The notes under the pieces are model-generated. The model was not told the origin of the DNA, did not search any database, and saw nothing but the letters and a program-made list of their open reading frames with translations. The translations under genes and the position numbers were made by a program. 47,180 nt of DNA, taken from the NCBI GenBank assembly GCA_023433275.1, contig JAEZDN010000023.1, positions 1 to 47,180 of the forward strand, read 5' to 3'. Origin of the DNA: Verrucomicrobiota bacterium (lineage in GTDB: Bacteria; Verrucomicrobiota; Verrucomicrobiia; Opitutales; Opitutaceae). Positions 7,710 to 16,187 of the stretch are shown in pieces (positions within the stretch are counted from its first letter, which is position 1; the number at the start of each line of letters is the position of its first letter).

Positions 7710-8756
7710 ACGGGGTCAGGCCTTGGGGTTTGGGGTTGGCGACCGAGGGAGGAGGTGCGGGATGTCGGCCATGGCACGACCGCTGCGAATGGAATCCGAG
7801 GCCGGAGTGTATCACGTGCTGAACTGGGGCAATTACCGGGCGGACATATTTCGAAGCGAGAAGGCGAAGGCGCCGTTCCTGAAATGCCTGGACGAGGCCT
7901 GCGGGAAGACTGGCTGGCGGGTGCATGCCTGGTGCATCATGTCGAATCACTACCATCTCGCGCTGTTGACCCCGCAGGCGAACCTGGTGGACGGGATGCG
8001 CTGGTTGCAGGGCACGTTTTCGGTCCGGTTCAACCGGCTGCGCAACGAGCGCGGGCACCTCTTCCAGGGTCGCTACAAAAGTCTGGTCGTGGACCCCGAC
8101 GAAGGCCTCGGCCCCTTGTGTCACTACATCCATCTCAATCCCGTCCGGGCGCGCCTGTGTGAGCCTGCCGGGCTGCCCGGCCAGCGCGGGAGCAGCATCG
8201 GCTGGCTGATGGAGCCGAAGCGCCGTCCGGCGTGGTATGATCCCCGGCCGGCATTGGAGCAGGCCGGCGGATTGCCAGATACGCCGGCCGGTCGCCGGAA
8301 ATACCTCGAATACCTGGCTTGGCTGGCCGAGGACGAGCCGGCGCGGAAAAAACAGCGCTTCGCGGAAATGTCCCAAGGCTGGGTGATCGGCGGCGGCGAG
8401 TTCGCCAAGGCGATCGTGCGGGAAAACCGGGAATTGACCGGACACGGGCGGCGGCTGGCCGCCGAAATGCAGGAGGCGCGCGAAGCGGTGTGGCAGGAAG
8501 AACTAGACCGTCTGTTGCGGAGGCTGCGCCGCCAGCCGGAGGAGTTAGCCGGCACCGGCAAATCGGCCGATTGGAAACTGGCGCTAGCCGCGACGCTGAA
8601 GGTCCGCACCACGGCGACCAACCGCTGGCTGGCCACGACCCTGCACATGGGCAATCTGCACGAAGTCAGCCGCAAGGTGAACGCCTGGACCCGCCAGCCC
8701 GATGCGGCTTTGCAAAAGAAACTGCAATGAACCCCAACCCCAAGGCCTGACCCCGT
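7710..8756 (+). mobile_element. RAYT element bounded by 27/28-bp inverted repeats
   Basis: The left arm 7710-7737 and the right arm 8730-8756 are reverse complements differing only by one extra T. Both begin ACGGGGTCAGGCCTTGGGG from the outside. The right arm starts at the last base of the transposase stop codon. Such REP-like arms around an IS200-like tyrosine transposase define a REP/RAYT unit. No target duplication is evident. Confidence 0.8.
7762..8730 (+). CDS. REP-associated tyrosine transposase (RAYT, Y1/IS200-like HUH family)
   Basis: The start at 7762 follows a strong GGAGGAGG ribosome site and gives 322 residues. The N-terminus MARPLRMESEAGVYHV is the typical entry of the family. 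The HUH-type metal site is His63-Tyr-His65 in CIMSNHYHLAL. FQGRYKSLVVD and YIHLNPVRA (about 122-130) follow, the latter containing the candidate catalytic tyrosine. The C-terminal 100 residues (WKLALAATLKVRTTATNRWLA, then LHMG) form the helix-turn-helix-like tail common in these proteins. RAYTs process single-stranded REP hairpins. The reading frame is intact. It appears to have landed in an integron-type cassette gene (8757-8830). Confidence 0.9.
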   Translation: MSAMARPLRMESEAGVYHVLNWGNYRADIFRSEKAKAPFLKCLDEACGKTGWRVHAWCIMSNHYHLALLTPQANLVDGMRWLQGTFSVRFNRLRNERGHLFQGRYKSLVVDPDEGLGPLCHYIHLNPVRARLCEPAGLPGQRGSSIGWLMEPKRRPAWYDPRPALEQAGGLPDTPAGRRKYLEYLAWLAEDEPARKKQRFAEMSQGWVIGGGEFAKAIVRENRELTGHGRRLAAEMQEAREAVWQEELDRLLRRLRRQPEELAGTGKSADWKLALAATLKVRTTATNRWLATTLHMGNLHEVSRKVNAWTRQPDAALQKKLQ

Positions 8757-8830
8757 CCTCCCTGGTTGGTCTTGGCAGTGATCGGCAGGATCATCCGATC
8801 GCAACGTGTGCACTTGATTCGATCGGCCAT
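8757..8830 (-). pseudogene. 5' fragment of a cassette gene interrupted by the RAYT element
   Basis: Reading minus from the ATG at 8830, 24 codons encode a short protein start with Cys-x2-Cys (Lys-Cys-Thr-Arg-Cys) and then MILPITAKTNQG. This is a zinc-ribbon-like opening of the form CxxC...ILPxTAxxxxG. The frame then runs straight into the RAYT inverted repeat at 8756 and loses sense. The ATG is only 6 nt from the GTTGGGC end of the attC site at 8837, which is the position expected for the first codon of the next integron cassette. No continuation of the protein is recognisable beyond the other side of the element. Family assignment is tentative. Confidence 0.5.
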
Positions 8831-8836
8831 GTCTTA

Positions 8837-8931
8837 GCCCAACGTTATAGATGAGCCACGGCTCTGACCGGCGTGCCGCGTGCCTCGCACGGCAGGCCGG
8901 TCAGAGCCGCGGCGCTCTTGCCTGGTTAGGC
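8837..8931 (-). other. integron attC recombination site
   Basis: Reading the minus strand, the site opens with R'' GCCTAAC (8931-8925) and closes with R' AACGTTGGGC, whose GTTGGGC is at 8843-8837. Both fit the attC consensus RYYYAAC ... GTTRRRY. Between them lies a long imperfect palindrome: GGCTCTGACCGGC at 8860-8872 pairs perfectly with 8896-8908, and the inner arms TGCCG/CGGCA and a short loop close it. The total length of 95 nt is within the attC range. The stop codon TAA of the minus-strand ORF directly abuts GCCTAAC, as is usual for cassette genes. Confidence 0.85.
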
Positions 8932-9288
8932 TTATTCATAAGCCGGATCCAATTTTTTCTCGCAGACAAATGCCGCGCAACTAAGCACCGTGGCAATCAG
9001 CCACCACGCCGTGTATAGAAACGGCTCATCAGGACGACTGCTGAGCATACGAAAGAGCCAATATCCGTTGTACATTATCGACGCGCTCCAAATGAGGCGT
9101 CTCAAACCGAGAATCAACCGAAGATCTAACGCACGCACAACCCACGCGCCCCAGACCAAGAACCCTGGGATAAAAACCCAAAGCACCCGCGGCACACGTG
9201 CTACGGCCACAAATGTGAGCAACAGAGCCCACATGACGCCGCATACTGACAGCAGCACTGCAACATATCGGGCGATTTTTGTCTTCAT
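8932..9288 (-). CDS. cassette-borne small membrane protein
   Basis: The ATG at 9288 gives 118 residues. It lies 3 nt inside the cassette boundary, so it is preferred over an ATG at 9297 that would straddle the core site. The protein has about four hydrophobic segments: near residues 8-27, 33-50, 58-75 and 90-108. Short basic linkers join them and an acidic tail ends it. It is probably an inner-membrane protein. I do not recognise the family; small membrane proteins of unknown role are frequent integron cargo. Its lower GC than the flanking chromosome supports acquisition. Confidence 0.7.
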   Translation of the reverse strand: MKTKIARYVAVLLSVCGVMWALLLTFVAVARVPRVLWVFIPGFLVWGAWVVRALDLRLILGLRRLIWSASIMYNGYWLFRMLSSRPDEPFLYTAWWLIATVLSCAAFVCEKKLDPAYE

Positions 9289-9344
9289 TTCGCCCAACGA
9301 GACTGTCGGAAAAGGGGTTCGTGTCGAGGTTGGTGACCGGATCC

Positions 9345-9626
9345 CACTGCTGTCCGGAGGGATTCAAGCAAGCCCTGCTCCAGGAGCACGCGGTGACGGC
9401 CTTAACCCGCGCTTGGGAAAGCGAGGGCGTGAAGGGTGAGGGAGGCGCAGTGGGAGGCCGTCTTGGATCGCCTCCGACTGGAGCGCAACTCGCCCTCCGG
9501 ATAAAGAACGCAACCGATGCGACCAATGCCTGGCTGGCCGCTCAGCTGGACATGGGCTCGGGCTTCTATCTGAGCAAACACGTCGGTCTGGCACGCCGAA
9601 AGTTAAAAGGTAAAGCAGACCCCTTA
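9345..9626 (+). pseudogene. C-terminal relic of a second RAYT transposase
   Basis: In one frame the stretch reads LALRIKNATDATNAWLAAQLDMGSG followed by LSKHVGLARR. This lines up with the intact RAYT tail KLALAATLKVRTTATNRWLATTLHMGN... of 7762-8730, including the spacing of TxATNxWLAxxLxMG. The HUH domain is absent, and upstream sequence is only vaguely alignable (CPEGFKQALLQE). It is a decayed 3' fragment of a different RAYT copy, not a duplicate of the intact one. Confidence 0.65.
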
Positions 9627-9856
9627 CCAATCTGCCCGCAGGTATCCGATGTCGCGGGCGGGGTCGCCCGCGCTCCAAGCGAGCAAGCCCAGGACGAGGG
9701 CGCGCCGGGTCCACCACGATTGTGTCCGACGGAGCGAGGTCGGCGCGCGATGATCTGGGTGGTGGGCCGCCTCGGGAGCAGGCCCTGATGTCTCGGTGAT
9801 CTCTGTGCTCGCTCGTGTACTCTGTGACGAGATCCGGGGATTCGCCCTGCCGGAAG

Positions 9857-12800
9857 TTATTTCACCTGCAGTTCGAAGCTCTCGGAGTGGCTGTTGAACT
9901 CGGGGGCGTACATGCACTGGATCTCGGCGATGCCGGTCTGGTAGGCGCCCTTGAGCTGCACGCGCGTGGAGTATTCGAACACGTAGGTGCCCTTCGGGAG
10001 GTAATCGATGAAGAAGTGCGAGGCGGTGTCACGCGTGCTTTCGTAATAGGCGAGGCCATCCTGATACTTGTACTGACTAAGCACATTGACGGGTTCGGTG
10101 CCGCTGCCTCGCTGGTCCTTCAAGTGGATGTATTCCATGTCGCGGTCGGTGCGGAGTTCGAGGCGGACGACGAGCTCGTCGCCCACCGCGACGGGACCGG
10201 TGACGGGTTTCAGGACCGGGCCGCGGCTGGTGGTTTCTTTGATGTAGAGCGCCTTCTTCAGCTTCAGCGGCGTGCCCTCGTGGGGCGTGACCTTCCGCAT
10301 GTCCTCAAGGTATTGCCAGTGCACGCTGCCCCAGCTCACACCTTCGTCGACTTTTCGGACGGTGACGCGGCCCATCGCGGGCTGGATTTCGGAGCGGAAG
10401 AACTTCTGTTCGTAGAAGCCGGTGCCGGCTTCCACGTTGGCCGGCTCGATCTCTTTTCCGCCGAGCTCGACCTCGACCAAGGCGTCGCTGGAGAGAAGAT
10501 TCCGGCCGCGCCGCAACAAGCCGTAGACGGCGTCGGCCGTGGCCTTGGTGGTTTTCCAGTCGCGGGTCTGTTTTTGTTTCAGCAGCCAGACCTTGCAGTC
10601 CTCCACCGCCTGCGCGTCCTGCGCGACCTCGTCGAAGGCCTCGATCATGAGCGCCTGGGTTTCGATGGGGGCGTGGAACCACCACCAGCTGTGTTCCTGG
10701 TCACGCCAGTAACGTCCGAGTTCCTCGCTGGTCACGCTGCGCTCCTTGAGCGACTTCATGATGGCCTGCGGCGTGTCGCGATCGCCGAAACGTTGCAGGG
10801 CGAGCGCGAGGTGCGCCTCGCTCTGGCGGCTGCCGACCTTCGTCCAATACTTGCGGGATTGTTCGAGGAAGAAATCCACTGCCGCCTGGCTGTCGCGGGC
10901 GATGGGTTTGTCGGACAGGAAAAAGCTGCGGCCATAGAGGTACAGGGCCTCGAGGGAGTTTGGGATGTGATCCTGCGGGTTTTTGCGTTTGAGGGCATCC
11001 CGATGGCGCTGCGCGATCCACGCATCGAGGGCATCCAATGAACGCAGGGCGGGATTCAGGTCAGTCTTTGCGCCGAGCTGGCGCAGGCGGCCGAAGCCGG
11101 TGGTGATATAAAGGGTGATGTATTCGTTGGGGCCGCCGCCGGGGAACCACGACCACATGCCGTCGGGTCGCTGGCGCTCGGCGAGTTGGGCGAGGGCACG
11201 GGAGGATTCGTCATTCAGGCGGTTTTCGTCGAAAAGGAGGCCGACGTTGCGGCGCGCCTGGGATTCGTCGGAGGCGTCGCGAAGCCAGGGTGTTTCCTCG
11301 ATCATCACGGATTTCAGGTCCTGGTTTTTCATCAACGGGCTGTCGAGGGCCGGCGTGTTTTTCCAGAGGTCGAAGATGCGGCGGATCTTTGGGTCGGAGC
11401 CGGCGACATGGCGGGCGAGCGTATTGGCGTAAAGCCGGTTGAAGACCTGCTCGTTGCACTCGTGCGGGTATTCCATGAGGTACGGCAGCGCGAGGACGGC
11501 GTACCAGGCGGGCTGGGAAACCATTTGCACGGTCAGGGCCTGGTGCTTGAGCGTTTGGGACTGGCCGGACTCGATCAGTTTCTTGAATTCGAATTCCTTC
11601 GTGGCGGGGCCGCGGATGGGAAGGGGCAGCGATTCGGTCACGAGGATCCGCCGGCTCAACACAGGCAGGAAGCCTTCCTCGCCGTCGCTGGCTTGCGCGC
11701 TCGCGCCGACGGCCTTGTAGGTGAGGAAGCCCATGCCGTCGGGCACGGCGATGCGCCAGGAGTAGCTGCGCGATTGTTTCGCGGGCACGTTGAAATCCTG
11801 CTCGGTGTTTTGGTTGCCAAGCGCGGCGTCGACCGACGCAAGCGTGGCGGCGTCGGCAAAGCTGAGGCGCACGCGGCCGGTTTGTGGATGGTCGGTCTGG
11901 TTGCTGACCTTGACGGTGAACTCAAGCATGTCGCCCTCGCGGACGAAGCGGGGTGGGTTGGGTTCGACCATGAGGTCCTTGACTGTGACGGCCTTGGCGG
12001 TCAGGTAGCCGGAACGCAGTTCGGGATCATGCGCGAAGCCGAGGAATTTCCATTCGGTGAGCGCCTCGGGCATGGTGAACTGGATTTTGACCGTGCCGGC
12101 TTCATCCGTGACGAGGTGCGGGAAGAAGAATGCGGTCTCATTGAGGTTTCGGCGCGCGGTGACCTGGTTCAAGTCGGGCGCGGCGGGATTTTCGTCGGGT
12201 GCCGCGGACTTGGCCATGCCGCCTGGCGGCGGCGGGGCGGATTGCGGGGCGGCCGCATCGGCGGCGGCGAAGGCCACGGACTCCGTGCGCATGCGATTGC
12301 CGGCCAGCGTGCTTGCCGCAGCGTAGCCGCGTTCGCGGGGGGATGCGACCATGAAGGGTGACAGCACGAGAACATCCTCGTCACGGGAGTAGCGCCAGCC
12401 GCCCAGGTCCTCGGTGAACGTCGGGTAGCGCCAGTCCACGCTCAGGTGCTCGATATTCCAGTCGCGGCTGACCTGCTGAAAGCCGGTGAGTGTGTTGTGA
12501 AAGGACGTGTTGCCCCGGCCAACATATTCCTGGCGGAAGCCGGTGAAACTCTGCCGCCAGTGATGAGGCGCGAATTGATCGAGCGACGCGTCGTAGAGCG
12601 CGGCCACCATTTCGGCGGACGCGCGCTGGGCGTCGGGTCCGGTGACGATGGCGGACCAGGTTTCCGCCTGGCCGGGCAGAAGCTTGGAGCGGAAGGTTTC
12701 CCATTTTATGGCGAGTTCCTTGTTCGACCAGGGAACGTCCACGAGGCGCTCGTTGAGATAGGCGCGATTTTCGCGCACGTAAGTGACGCGAAGGGTTACG

Positions 12801-15800
12801 CCGCCGCGCAACTTCTCGGTGATGGGGAGCGAGATCAGATCCTGCGTGCGGTCGGGCGAGGTCCAGTAGCTCTTGAGGGTGCGACCCGCGCTTTCGAGTT
12901 CCACGTACGCGCGGCCGCGCTCATAGCCGGTTGACCAGAGGGCCTTGAAATCCTGACCGGGTTCGACCGACCAGGCCGGCGCGGCGAGATGGTTGGCGAG
13001 TTTTGTCGGGTAGCGCGCCGCCGAGGGATCGAGGACCTGGAGGGTCTGGCGCGCGGTCACTTTCTTGCCGAAGCGGTCCTGGGTTTCGAGTTGGAGGCGG
13101 TAGATGCCGGCGGGAAGGGTGACGCTGAGCTTCGCGGCGCCGTCGGCGTTCGTCTGGAAGCCGAGGGATTCCGCGGCCGCACCGATTTCCCAGGCATCGG
13201 GATTGGTGGGATCCGGATCGGGCTCGGTGGGAAGACGTGCGCCAAAGCGATGGGAATAGAGCCGATGATTGGCGAGCGGGGCGCGGGACACTTTTTCGGG
13301 CTGTTTGAGCGGGTGGATGGCGAGCGTGCCTTTCGCGCCCTGGGGCATGCCATCGAGCGAGTGGGTCGTGATCTCGATGGCGACCGGTTGATCCGGGGTC
13401 TGCCATTCGCCGGCGGCGACCTCGGCTTGCAGTGCCGTGTAACCGATCCGCACGGCGTGATCATCGGAGCGGGTTTCACCGGTGATATCGGTGACGTCCG
13501 CGTTGATGCTGAAGGTGAACACTGGCTCGTTCTTCTCGGGCACCGAAAGATCCGGCTCCGCCGTGAAGGTAATCTCGAAGGTGCCATCGGCGGCGGTGAG
13601 TGCGGTGCCGTGGGCGATCGCCTTGGGCGGCACCGGATTCCACCACCAGCACCACCGGGGCAACTGGGTTTCGCGCACGACGCGCCATTTGACCTGGGCG
13701 TTGCCGATGGCAGCGCCCGTGTAGGCCGTGGCCTTGCCGGTCAGGCGGGTCGGCGCGGCGAGTTTCGGGGCTTCAGTTGGGGCGGAGAGTTCGACTTGGA
13801 ATTTGGGGCGCTTGTATTCCTCGACGCGGAACGAGGCATAACCGCTCGCGCCGCCGTCCGCCGCCAGCGACATATGGCCCAGGCCGCGATCGCGCGGCGC
13901 GGTGAAGATCCCACTGAACGAGCCGAAGTCATTCGTGACGTGGGCGGCGCGACTGACTTCCTGGCCGTTGGCATCGCGGAACGACACCTCGATGCGGGTG
14001 CGGGCGAGGGTTTCGTAATTGGCGCCCACGCGGTCCTGGCGGATGGCGATGCCCTTGTAATGGATGCCCTGGCCGGGGCGATAGAGCGCGCGATCCGTGA
14101 AGAACACGACCTGCGGGACGTCCCGTTCGCGGTGCTCCGCTGGGTGCCAAAGCGGAAGGCTGGAGACCGTGTGGCCGCCATGATGCGCGACAATGACCAT
14201 CTGCTGGTCCCTCACGGTCAGGGAAAACCGCCCGTTCTGATCGGACTTGGTGGTGTGGGCCGGCACGAAGCTGCCGCGCCGATCGCGCCGGAAGACTCGC
14301 ACCGTGGCATCGGCCACCGGTTCGCCGGTGTCGGCGCGGAGAACGAAACCGCCATCCTTGCCGCCGGCGCGGGCGTTGGTGACCAGAGCGAGATCGCTGA
14401 CCCAGACCGGAACGACGCTGATCTGGTTGTCCTCGGGATCAAAGGAACGGTGGTGGCTCGCGACGATGAAGTAGAAACCCGGCTTGAGCGACGCGGGTGC
14501 AGGGAGCGATTGCGTGCGGGTGGCGAAGTCCGTGGTCGCCGGGAGGGACGCGCTCCATTCCAGGGCGGCGGGTGAACGCAACAGGGTTTCGGCGTGGGAC
14601 GCTTCGTGCCAGCGGGGCCGGTCGAGGAACGGGAGGTGTTCCTCGAAATCCGCCGCGATGGCGCGGAAATGGACCTCGGTGATGTTGCGGTAAGTGACAT
14701 CGAGGGTCGGCCAGGGCGCGCTCCAGACTGATTCGGTGCGGAGGTTCGCCTCCTTCGCCTCGATCTGGCGGATGAGGTTCACGCACATGATTGCGCCGGC
14801 GCTTTCGGGAAATCCCTTCGCCCCGCGGGTGGCGAGCGCATGGGCACGCGCCGGATCGCCGGCTTGGTAAGCCTCGCTGGCCAGCGTGGCGAGGGCGCGG
14901 GCGGAGATTTCATGTTTCTCGGTGGCCTTGATGAATCGTTCGAGTGCGGCTTGGTACCGCTCATCCTTGTCCTCGCCGACGGCCGTGTTGTGGCCGTAAT
15001 TCAGGCGCTCGAAATCAACGTCGAAGTAGGCGGACTTGTCCGCGTCGCCCCGGTGAAACTCCAGAAGTCGCTGGAAGAGGCGGATGGACCGAAGAACGGG
15101 GGAGTGTTCCTCGGCGGATTTCGGCTCCCAGCGGAGGAACTCGTCGACGTCGGCGAAAATCGGGCTGTCGGCGTCGAGGACGAAGGTTTCCTCGGCCTGG
15201 ATCGCGGCGTGTTCGCCCGCTTGGTAGAACTCGAGCGCCTCGTGCGCCAGGAAGTCGAAGAGGGTCGGGCGGTAGGCGGCGGGCGCGGTGCCGGGTTCGA
15301 GCAGGGGCGCGTACGCGCTGATCGGGGTGGTCTTGAGGATTTTCTCGCCGGCGAGCGCGGCGGTGAAGCGCTGGTCGATTTCGGACAGGATGCGTGCGAG
15401 GTCCCAGGTCTGGAAATCATCGCCGGCGGCGCCGGCCGTTTGGGTGCGTTGCAGGAAACGGCCGCGGTTGTTGCGAAAGTAGTGCCAGTACCAGTGCGCG
15501 ATCATGGCCTCCATGGCTGGCTTCATGGCGGGCGGCGCCTTTTCCAGTTCGGCGAGGAGGCGGATGATTTGTTCCTCGGGTTTGCCGCCCTGGATCTCGC
15601 GCTCGAGGGCGATCTTGCGGCCGATGGCCTTCAGGGCCTCGGCGTGGGCGCCCTCGGCCTGGGCGGAGGCGATGATCGGTTCCAATGCGGCGATCGCGGA
15701 CTGCGGGAGCTTTTGGTCGATCGCGGCCTCGACCTTTTGCCATTGTTCGTCGCGGGGGCCGGCGCAAAGGTGGGTGGCAAGCAGGAGCAGGAGGACCAGG

Positions 15801-15823
15801 GCAAACGGAAGACGCAGGTTCAT
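9857..15823 (-). CDS. alpha-2-macroglobulin family protein, thioester type
   Basis: The 1988-residue protein begins with a signal peptide (Leu-rich, ending near CAG). It follows the bacterial alpha-2-macroglobulin plan: an N-terminal region of about 400 residues, MG beta-sandwich domains with the characteristic ALYRPGQGIHYKG phrase, a bait/MG region, an A2M domain (TEWKFLGFAHD), and a helical thioester domain with the motif Cys1456-Asn-Glu-Gln1459 in YPHECNEQVFNRLYAN. The Cys-x-Glu-Gln motif means it can form the internal thioester that traps attacking proteases covalently. A periplasmic or outer-surface defence role is inferred. A pbpC-like partner often follows in Proteobacteria; none is here. 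No lipobox is evident. Confidence 0.93.
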   Translation of the reverse strand: MNLRLPFALVLLLLLATHLCAGPRDEQWQKVEAAIDQKLPQSAIAALEPIIASAQAEGAHAEALKAIGRKIALEREIQGGKPEEQIIRLLAELEKAPPAMKPAMEAMIAHWYWHYFRNNRGRFLQRTQTAGAAGDDFQTWDLARILSEIDQRFTAALAGEKILKTTPISAYAPLLEPGTAPAAYRPTLFDFLAHEALEFYQAGEHAAIQAEETFVLDADSPIFADVDEFLRWEPKSAEEHSPVLRSIRLFQRLLEFHRGDADKSAYFDVDFERLNYGHNTAVGEDKDERYQAALERFIKATEKHEISARALATLASEAYQAGDPARAHALATRGAKGFPESAGAIMCVNLIRQIEAKEANLRTESVWSAPWPTLDVTYRNITEVHFRAIAADFEEHLPFLDRPRWHEASHAETLLRSPAALEWSASLPATTDFATRTQSLPAPASLKPGFYFIVASHHRSFDPEDNQISVVPVWVSDLALVTNARAGGKDGGFVLRADTGEPVADATVRVFRRDRRGSFVPAHTTKSDQNGRFSLTVRDQQMVIVAHHGGHTVSSLPLWHPAEHRERDVPQVVFFTDRALYRPGQGIHYKGIAIRQDRVGANYETLARTRIEVSFRDANGQEVSRAAHVTNDFGSFSGIFTAPRDRGLGHMSLAADGGASGYASFRVEEYKRPKFQVELSAPTEAPKLAAPTRLTGKATAYTGAAIGNAQVKWRVVRETQLPRWCWWWNPVPPKAIAHGTALTAADGTFEITFTAEPDLSVPEKNEPVFTFSINADVTDITGETRSDDHAVRIGYTALQAEVAAGEWQTPDQPVAIEITTHSLDGMPQGAKGTLAIHPLKQPEKVSRAPLANHRLYSHRFGARLPTEPDPDPTNPDAWEIGAAAESLGFQTNADGAAKLSVTLPAGIYRLQLETQDRFGKKVTARQTLQVLDPSAARYPTKLANHLAAPAWSVEPGQDFKALWSTGYERGRAYVELESAGRTLKSYWTSPDRTQDLISLPITEKLRGGVTLRVTYVRENRAYLNERLVDVPWSNKELAIKWETFRSKLLPGQAETWSAIVTGPDAQRASAEMVAALYDASLDQFAPHHWRQSFTGFRQEYVGRGNTSFHNTLTGFQQVSRDWNIEHLSVDWRYPTFTEDLGGWRYSRDEDVLVLSPFMVASPRERGYAAASTLAGNRMRTESVAFAAADAAAPQSAPPPPGGMAKSAAPDENPAAPDLNQVTARRNLNETAFFFPHLVTDEAGTVKIQFTMPEALTEWKFLGFAHDPELRSGYLTAKAVTVKDLMVEPNPPRFVREGDMLEFTVKVSNQTDHPQTGRVRLSFADAATLASVDAALGNQNTEQDFNVPAKQSRSYSWRIAVPDGMGFLTYKAVGASAQASDGEEGFLPVLSRRILVTESLPLPIRGPATKEFEFKKLIESGQSQTLKHQALTVQMVSQPAWYAVLALPYLMEYPHECNEQVFNRLYANTLARHVAGSDPKIRRIFDLWKNTPALDSPLMKNQDLKSVMIEETPWLRDASDESQARRNVGLLFDENRLNDESSRALAQLAERQRPDGMWSWFPGGGPNEYITLYITTGFGRLRQLGAKTDLNPALRSLDALDAWIAQRHRDALKRKNPQDHIPNSLEALYLYGRSFFLSDKPIARDSQAAVDFFLEQSRKYWTKVGSRQSEAHLALALQRFGDRDTPQAIMKSLKERSVTSEELGRYWRDQEHSWWWFHAPIETQALMIEAFDEVAQDAQAVEDCKVWLLKQKQTRDWKTTKATADAVYGLLRRGRNLLSSDALVEVELGGKEIEPANVEAGTGFYEQKFFRSEIQPAMGRVTVRKVDEGVSWGSVHWQYLEDMRKVTPHEGTPLKLKKALYIKETTSRGPVLKPVTGPVAVGDELVVRLELRTDRDMEYIHLKDQRGSGTEPVNVLSQYKYQDGLAYYESTRDTASHFFIDYLPKGTYVFEYSTRVQLKGAYQTGIAEIQCMYAPEFNSHSESFELQVK

Positions 15824-16187
15824 GGCTGGAGAGGGGACAGAAAGGGGGAGGAGAGGGCGGGCGTCGGTATTACGGCGCGAGCGGCGGTTTCTTAGGGCGG
15901 CAGCCGCGACGGGCGGCCAGGCCGAACGATCAACCCGGAGGCGGTTCCGGGCAAGCGGGGATCGTCAGGAGGGACGGAACCATTCCGTTGCACCACGAAT
16001 GGACACGAATCGACACCAATGGCGAACCCGCCAGATGGCGATGGGGCAAGTTGATCACCGAACGGAGATCAGGAATTTCCCCCTCCATTCGTGGGCCTTC
16101 GTGTGCATTCGTGGTTAGTCAATTGCATCGTTAGGCTTGAAGAGGGGAGCTCGCCACCCGCTTCGGAGGGAGGAACTCTGGGTCGGG
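15824..16187. other. 364-bp gene-free gap with an ATTCGTGG repeat
   Basis: This gap separates two minus-strand genes. The first part is the presumed promoter region of the macroglobulin gene. The rest is taken up by the inverted repeat at 15991-16118. No gene is supported. Confidence 0.6.
15991..16118. repeat. inverted 'CCACGAATGGACACGAAT' repeat
   Basis: The left part 15991-16023 (ACCACGAATGGACACGAATC) and the right part 16084-16118 (CCATTCGTGGGCC, then GTGCATTCGTGGTTAG) are imperfect reverse complements. This is a common type of dispersed intergenic repeat. It is not an attC site even though GTTAGGC follows at 16131. Confidence 0.65.

Larger units (their letters stand above)
8837..9298 (-). 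mobile_element. complete integron gene cassette (ORF plus attC)
   Basis: The cassette runs on the minus strand from a GTTGGGC core site at 9298-9292 to the GTTGGGC at 8843-8837. It holds one ORF, starting 3 nt after the first core site, and one attC site directly after the stop codon. The identical GTTGGGC at both ends is what insertion by an integron integrase would leave. No intI gene or attI site is seen in the window, so this is either the edge of an array or an isolated cassette. Confidence 0.8.

Noticed and set aside
16131..16137. GTTAGGC as a second attC end
   Set aside because: No RYYYAAC partner or palindrome of the right shape lies within 60-150 bp; the nearby palindrome is the ATTCGTGG repeat.
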